Shown here piece by piece: positions 12,492 through 15,898 of a stretch of DNA of 15,898 nt (within the stretch, counting starts at the first letter, position 1; the number at the start of each line of letters is the position of its first letter). The translations under genes and the position numbers were made by a program. The notes below the pieces were generated by a model. The model searched no databases. It was not told the origin of the DNA and worked only from the letters and a program-made list of their open reading frames with translations. Origin of the DNA: Halobacteriales archaeon (GTDB taxonomy: Archaea > Halobacteriota > Halobacteria > Halorutilales > JAHENH01); assembly GCA_018609935.1 (NCBI GenBank), contig JAHENH010000054.1, positions 1 through 15,898 of the forward strand. The letters run 5' to 3'.

Positions 12492-13838
12492 TTAGTTTAG
12501 TTTTGTATCAAGCTTTAAGACTTTATTGGTTAGTTTTTTTGGTGTAGTTGAGATAAGCCGAATCATGGGTTCTTTCCCTATATCTCCCGAATCAACTACT
12601 ATTTCAGGGGGTTTTTGTCTATTTTCCATTATTTTTCTTACACTCCACTCCATGGTTTTAGTGTTTTTAGGTTGTTCAGATCTGTCAAATCTTTCTACCT
12701 CCCATCCTAAATCTTCTATTTTTTGTAATATTTTCTTGTTATTACGTATGTTACATACAGCTGTTATATCTGGACTAAATTCTCTAAGTTCAAGTAAAAA
12801 TCTAGCTACATGGTCTGATACCCCCATCCATATACCTTTTGCAGAGACGCCATCTAATGTTTTTGTGAGTCTTCCTTCAATTGCAACAATTTCGTCTTCA
12901 TATAATGAATAAGAGGGAGCTACCGCAAAATTAAATCCAACCTCAGGTATCAAACTAGATATATTTTCTCTTTTAAATAAGTCTACCGCATCTCTAGTTT
13001 TTTCCATTGTATTAAAAATATCAGCATCTTTTCGAATATTTACTAGATGATGTACACATCCCTTTTCACCAACTGAAACTCCAAACTTTATAGCTCGATA
13101 TATATATTCCTCTGCATTTCCTACTGCAGTATGTATTTCTTTATTTTTTGCAAGCTCTGAAGCTATAGCTGATGAAATAGCACAACCCGTACCATGTGTC
13201 TTTTCAGTTTCTATCCTAGGTTTTCTAAACTCCGTAGACCCAGATGTATAAAGAATATCTACTATACTGTTTTCTACATCTTCATTTTTAGACGGCTCTT
13301 TATTTGATAAATGCCCTCCTTTGATTAATGCAGTTTGGGCTCCTTTATCTACTATTTTTTTACCTGCTGACCTCATTGATTTTTCTCCGTTTATTTCTAG
13401 TCCAGTCAAAACTTCTGCTTCAGGTATATTAGGTGTGATTATTTTAGCGTGAGGTAGCAATTTTTGTTCTATTGCTTTTTCTGCCTCTTTTTTTAATAGT
13501 CTATCTCCACTAGCAGCCACCATAACAGGATCAACTACTAAAGGAATATCATGTTGTTCTATTTTTTCTGCAACTACATCTATTATTGAAGAACTACTCA
13601 ACATACCAGTTTTAGCTACTTTTACATCAAAATCCTCAACTACAGCATCCATTTGTTCTCCTACAAAAGAAGGAGATATTTCTTCTATTCCTTTAACATC
13701 TTTAGTATTCTGTGATGTAACAGCGGTAATTACTGAAGTCCCAAATACTCCAAGTGACTCCATAGTTTTTATGTCAGCCTGAATGCCTGCCCCGCCGCCA
13801 CTATCTGAACCAGCAATAGTTAAAGCCGTAACAACCAT
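12492..13838 (-). CDS. thiDN: Bifunctional HMP(-phosphate) kinase / thiamine-phosphate synthase ThiDN
   Basis: The N-terminal ThiD phosphorylates hydroxymethylpyrimidine twice; the C-terminal ThiN joins HMP-PP to thiazole phosphate, replacing bacterial ThiE. The 448-residue product has the usual fusion length. ThiD spans about 1-262: TIAGSDSGGGAGIQADIKT at 7-25, TAVTSQNT, VVDPVMVAASGDRLL, ITPNIPEAEVLTG, and the catalytic GTGCAISSAIA near 217-227. ThiN spans about 275-445: LIPEVGFNFAVAP, IVAIEGRLTK, GVSDHVARFLLELR and PEIVVDSGDIGKEPMIRLI. The last of these holds the region identified in archaeal ThiN as important for catalysis. The gene is alone on the minus strand with a TATA box 27 nt before the ATG and no Shine-Dalgarno. 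I see no THI-box (TPP) riboswitch upstream. Confidence 0.94.
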   Translation of the reverse strand: MVVTALTIAGSDSGGGAGIQADIKTMESLGVFGTSVITAVTSQNTKDVKGIEEISPSFVGEQMDAVVEDFDVKVAKTGMLSSSSIIDVVAEKIEQHDIPLVVDPVMVAASGDRLLKKEAEKAIEQKLLPHAKIITPNIPEAEVLTGLEINGEKSMRSAGKKIVDKGAQTALIKGGHLSNKEPSKNEDVENSIVDILYTSGSTEFRKPRIETEKTHGTGCAISSAIASELAKNKEIHTAVGNAEEYIYRAIKFGVSVGEKGCVHHLVNIRKDADIFNTMEKTRDAVDLFKRENISSLIPEVGFNFAVAPSYSLYEDEIVAIEGRLTKTLDGVSAKGIWMGVSDHVARFLLELREFSPDITAVCNIRNNKKILQKIEDLGWEVERFDRSEQPKNTKTMEWSVRKIMENRQKPPEIVVDSGDIGKEPMIRLISTTPKKLTNKVLKLDTKLN

Positions 13839-13861
13839 AATCCGATTATAGCATCAAAAAA

Positions 13862-13870
13862 AGTTAAATC
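13862..13870 (-). promoter_or_regulatory. TATA box of thiDN
   Basis: On the minus strand GATTTAACT is centred about 27 nt before the ATG at 13838, consistent with a leaderless transcript. Confidence 0.4.
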
Positions 13871-14042
13871 CATTTTATCCTGTTATATAATTGATATTAG
13901 ATCCGAACTCTAACTAATGAGGATATTAGATATATCGAGTAATATTATTATAGTCAGATTAGAGAAGTTAAAATTATATAAAATTATTATAATTTATTTA
14001 TTCTTCGATAAACGTAAGGATATTACAGACAGATAATATATA

Positions 14043-15311
14043 ATGGATGTTCTAATAATTGGGGGTTCTGGTTCAATGGGTGGATGGTTTGTTAGGTTTT
14101 TCAGAGATTGTGGATGGAATGTTTCTATTAGTGACCCTGAAGCTGAAAATAGTGTCCCTTTAGAGAAAGCAGGTCAGTTTGACATAGTTTTAGTTTCTGT
14201 TCCAATCGAATCTACTACTAAGGTAATAAAACAAGTTGGCCCATATCTCGAAAATGGCCTTTTTATGGATATAACTAGTGTTAAGAAGGATCCTATAGAA
14301 ACTATGAAGTCCGTTACACAAGACAATACCGAGGTTTTGGGCACTCACCCTATGTTCGGTCCTAGTGTACGATCTATGAGGGGTCAGACTGTTATTCTAG
14401 TAGAAGAGAGGGTAGGCGAAGTAGCAGATAAAGTAAAAAAAGAGTTTGACAAAGCAGGTGCTGATCTTAAGTCTATGGATGCAAAAAGTCATGATGAATT
14501 AATGTCAGTGGTACAAGGTCTTACACATTTTTCATATATATCAGTAGGAAAAGCTCTAGAGAAACTAGATTTTGATATATCGAAATCTCGAGAATTTATG
14601 TCTCCTGTGTACGAAATAATGCTAGACTTTGTAGGCAGAATTTTAAACCAAAATCCTGAACTATATGGGTCTATACAGAGACAACACCCTGAAAAGATCA
14701 GAAATTGTTTGGTTGAAAGCAGTAAAGAAATAAAAGATAAGATAGAGAAAGAAGATAAAGAAGGGTTTATAGATATAATGAGAGATGCTGCAAGACATTA
14801 TGGAGATACAGAAGGAGCACATGCCAGATCAGATAAACTGATTGATGCAAGTGTTGCAGAAAGAGAGGAACTGCATGAAAGTATAAATGAGGAGGAAGCG
14901 TTAAGGCATCTTAGATCAGGTGTTGTACATATAGGTATTGTAGAAAGAATAGATGGAAATATGGTGGTATTAGACAAAGGTAGTGAGAAGGTAAGAATAA
15001 AAATAGATAATGTTGAACTTTTAGATGAAAAGGAAAAAGAAAAATGGAAGATAGAAAATATACCTCATAAAACTAGGGATATAAGTGTTATTTTAGGCAA
15101 TCAAACAGATAGGGAAGTGTTAAAAGATATTATACTAAAATCTGATAAAGATATATTAGAATCAAAGATAGTAGATATATATAAAGGAACCTCAATTCCA
15201 AAAGGAAAAAATAGTTATACAATACGTATTGAATCTCTAAAACCTAATATTGATAGAGTAACAAATAAAGTTCAAAGACTACTTGAAGGCATTGGAGGCG
15301 AAATTAGATAG
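14043..15311 (+). CDS. tyrA: Prephenate dehydrogenase with C-terminal FDX-ACB-like domain
   Basis: TyrA oxidatively decarboxylates prephenate to 4-hydroxyphenylpyruvate for tyrosine synthesis. The NAD(P)-binding Rossmann domain occupies about 1-130: the dinucleotide loop GGSGSMGGW at 7-15, D31 after the second strand, VSVPIEST, DITSVK at 76-81 and HPMFGP with H102. The helical domain follows with SHDELMSVVQGLTHF (H150, H162), also standard. Canonical TyrA would end near residue 280. Here a short beta-rich linker (about 285-335) precedes a final domain (about 336-422) reading PHKTRDISVIL, REVLKDIILKS, VDIYKGTSIPKGKNSYTIRI and GGEIR. That order closely resembles the ferredoxin-fold anticodon-binding domain at the C-terminus of PheT. 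No ACT domain is visible. The dehydrogenase call is firm; the second domain is my reading by eye. The gene converges on glyA with 17 nt between stops. Confidence 0.88.
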   Translation: MDVLIIGGSGSMGGWFVRFFRDCGWNVSISDPEAENSVPLEKAGQFDIVLVSVPIESTTKVIKQVGPYLENGLFMDITSVKKDPIETMKSVTQDNTEVLGTHPMFGPSVRSMRGQTVILVEERVGEVADKVKKEFDKAGADLKSMDAKSHDELMSVVQGLTHFSYISVGKALEKLDFDISKSREFMSPVYEIMLDFVGRILNQNPELYGSIQRQHPEKIRNCLVESSKEIKDKIEKEDKEGFIDIMRDAARHYGDTEGAHARSDKLIDASVAEREELHESINEEEALRHLRSGVVHIGIVERIDGNMVVLDKGSEKVRIKIDNVELLDEKEKEKWKIENIPHKTRDISVILGNQTDREVLKDIILKSDKDILESKIVDIYKGTSIPKGKNSYTIRIESLKPNIDRVTNKVQRLLEGIGGEIR

Positions 15312-15328
15312 GTTTCTTTTTGTATAAA

Positions 15329-15898
15329 TTAATCTATCCATAGTTCAAGCGAGGGATAAACAGGAAATTCCTCACATATTTCTTCTACTTCTTTTTTAAC
15401 TGTTTGTTTAATTGAGTTGTTTTCCGGATTTGAAAGAACTTGAGATATTAGCTCTCCTATTTTTTTCATTTCTTTTTCGTTTATACCTCTTGATGTAAGA
15501 CAAGATGTACCTAAACGAAGTCCAGAAGTCACCGTAGGTGAACGTCCTTCACCAGGTATAGTATTCTTGTTAGCTACAATGTCAACTTCTTCTAAAACAT
15601 TTTCTGCCTTTTTACCTGTTATTCCTTCCTCCCTAAGATCTACTAGAATTATATGACTATCTGTCCCCCCACTAACTAAATTCCATCCACGATCTTTTAG
15701 GGAAGAACTAAGAGCTTTTGAGTTTTCTATTATAGAATTTTGATAATCTTTAAAATCCTCTTCTAAGGCTTTTTTGAAACCTACAGCTTTAGCAGCTATA
15801 ACATGCATTAATGGACCGCCTTGTACTCCTGGAAAAACCTCCGAGTCTATTTTATCAGCGAATTCTTCATCACATAATATAAAACCCCCTCGTGGTCC
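15329..15898 (-). CDS. glyA: Serine hydroxymethyltransferase, C-terminal part (cut by the window edge)
   Basis: GlyA interconverts serine and glycine with a tetrahydropterin one-carbon carrier and PLP. Only the last 189 residues are in the window. The frame stays open to 15898, beyond the internal ATG at 15808, which is not the true start. It begins at GPRGGFILCDEEFADKID, directly after the PLP-lysine motif (THKTLRGPRGG), so the catalytic Lys lies just outside. Next come SEVFPGVQGGPLMHVIAAKAV, LVSGGTDSHIILVDLR, the IPGEGRSPTVTSGLRLGTSCLTSRG block with the carboxylate-binding Arg, and a C-terminal helix. The usual PFD/PRSPFVTSGIRxGTPAxTTRG motif is modified here (TVTSGLRLGTSCLTSRG). Stop TAA. 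Confidence 0.94.
   Translation of the reverse strand, partial: GPRGGFILCDEEFADKIDSEVFPGVQGGPLMHVIAAKAVGFKKALEEDFKDYQNSIIENSKALSSSLKDRGWNLVSGGTDSHIILVDLREEGITGKKAENVLEEVDIVANKNTIPGEGRSPTVTSGLRLGTSCLTSRGINEKEMKKIGELISQVLSNPENNSIKQTVKKEVEEICEEFPVYPSLELWID

Noticed and set aside
15329..15808. A complete 159-residue protein starting at 15808
   Set aside because: The frame continues to the window edge and the extra residues (GPRGGFILCDEEF) are classic SHMT sequence, so this is an internal Met.

Overview
This window comes from a low-GC euryarchaeon; spot counts give about one third G+C in genes and about 20% in most gaps. Archaeal identity rests on transcription factor S, the cluster eL43 / RNA polymerase Rpo12 / KEOPS Pcc1 / prefoldin beta, an archaeal 7S SRP RNA, F420 synthesis (CofH), a ThiD-ThiN fusion, and many genes with a TATA box about 25 nt before the start codon and no Shine-Dalgarno sequence (leaderless mRNAs). 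Several proteins (long CofH, ParA-like ATPase, EGY-like site-2 protease, eL43) look most like haloarchaeal relatives, but the proteins are lysine-rich and not strongly acidic. A compact heme A synthase implies haem-copper oxidase and oxygen respiration. By inference this is a non-extreme or moderately halophilic lineage near Halobacteria (marine group IV/Hikarchaeia would fit); the sequence alone does not prove it.

Layout. 1-2511, mostly transcription and translation genes on +: an unrecognised secreted protein, TFS, heme A synthase, then the operon rpl37ae-rpoP-pcc1 (rpoP is only 44 codons and overlaps pcc1). 2661-3200: an AmiS/UreI-type channel on the minus strand, lying between pcc1 and prefoldin beta. 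3600-6049: prefoldin beta-cofH, then a small heat shock protein with a hairpin just before its start. 6131-6880 (-): SAM hydroxide adenosyltransferase. 6986-7290: SRP RNA. 7411-9720: SAMHD1-like HD hydrolase and a membrane metalloprotease. 9846-10799 (-): RNase Z, preceded by a promoter-led, GC-raised stretch (about 10830-11105) that I cannot assign. 11302-12123 (-): orphan ParA-type ATPase with an unusual perfect inverted repeat at its 3' end. 12492-13838 (-): ThiDN. 14043-15311 (+): prephenate dehydrogenase with a C-terminal domain resembling the tRNA-binding FDX-ACB domain of PheT. 15329-15898 (-): C-terminal part of serine hydroxymethyltransferase, cut by the window edge.

Most genes are housekeeping: mRNA and tRNA production (TFS, Rpo12, Pcc1, RNase Z), protein targeting and folding (SRP RNA, prefoldin, Hsp20, S2P), and cofactor or amino acid synthesis (F420, thiamine, haem A, tyrosine, glycine/serine). 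No CRISPR array, tRNA, rRNA, insertion sequence or defence island is visible. The least ordinary items are the TyrA-FDX-ACB fusion, the inverted repeat and shared motif flanking parA, the hairpin at the hsp20 start, and the unexplained transcript upstream of rnz.
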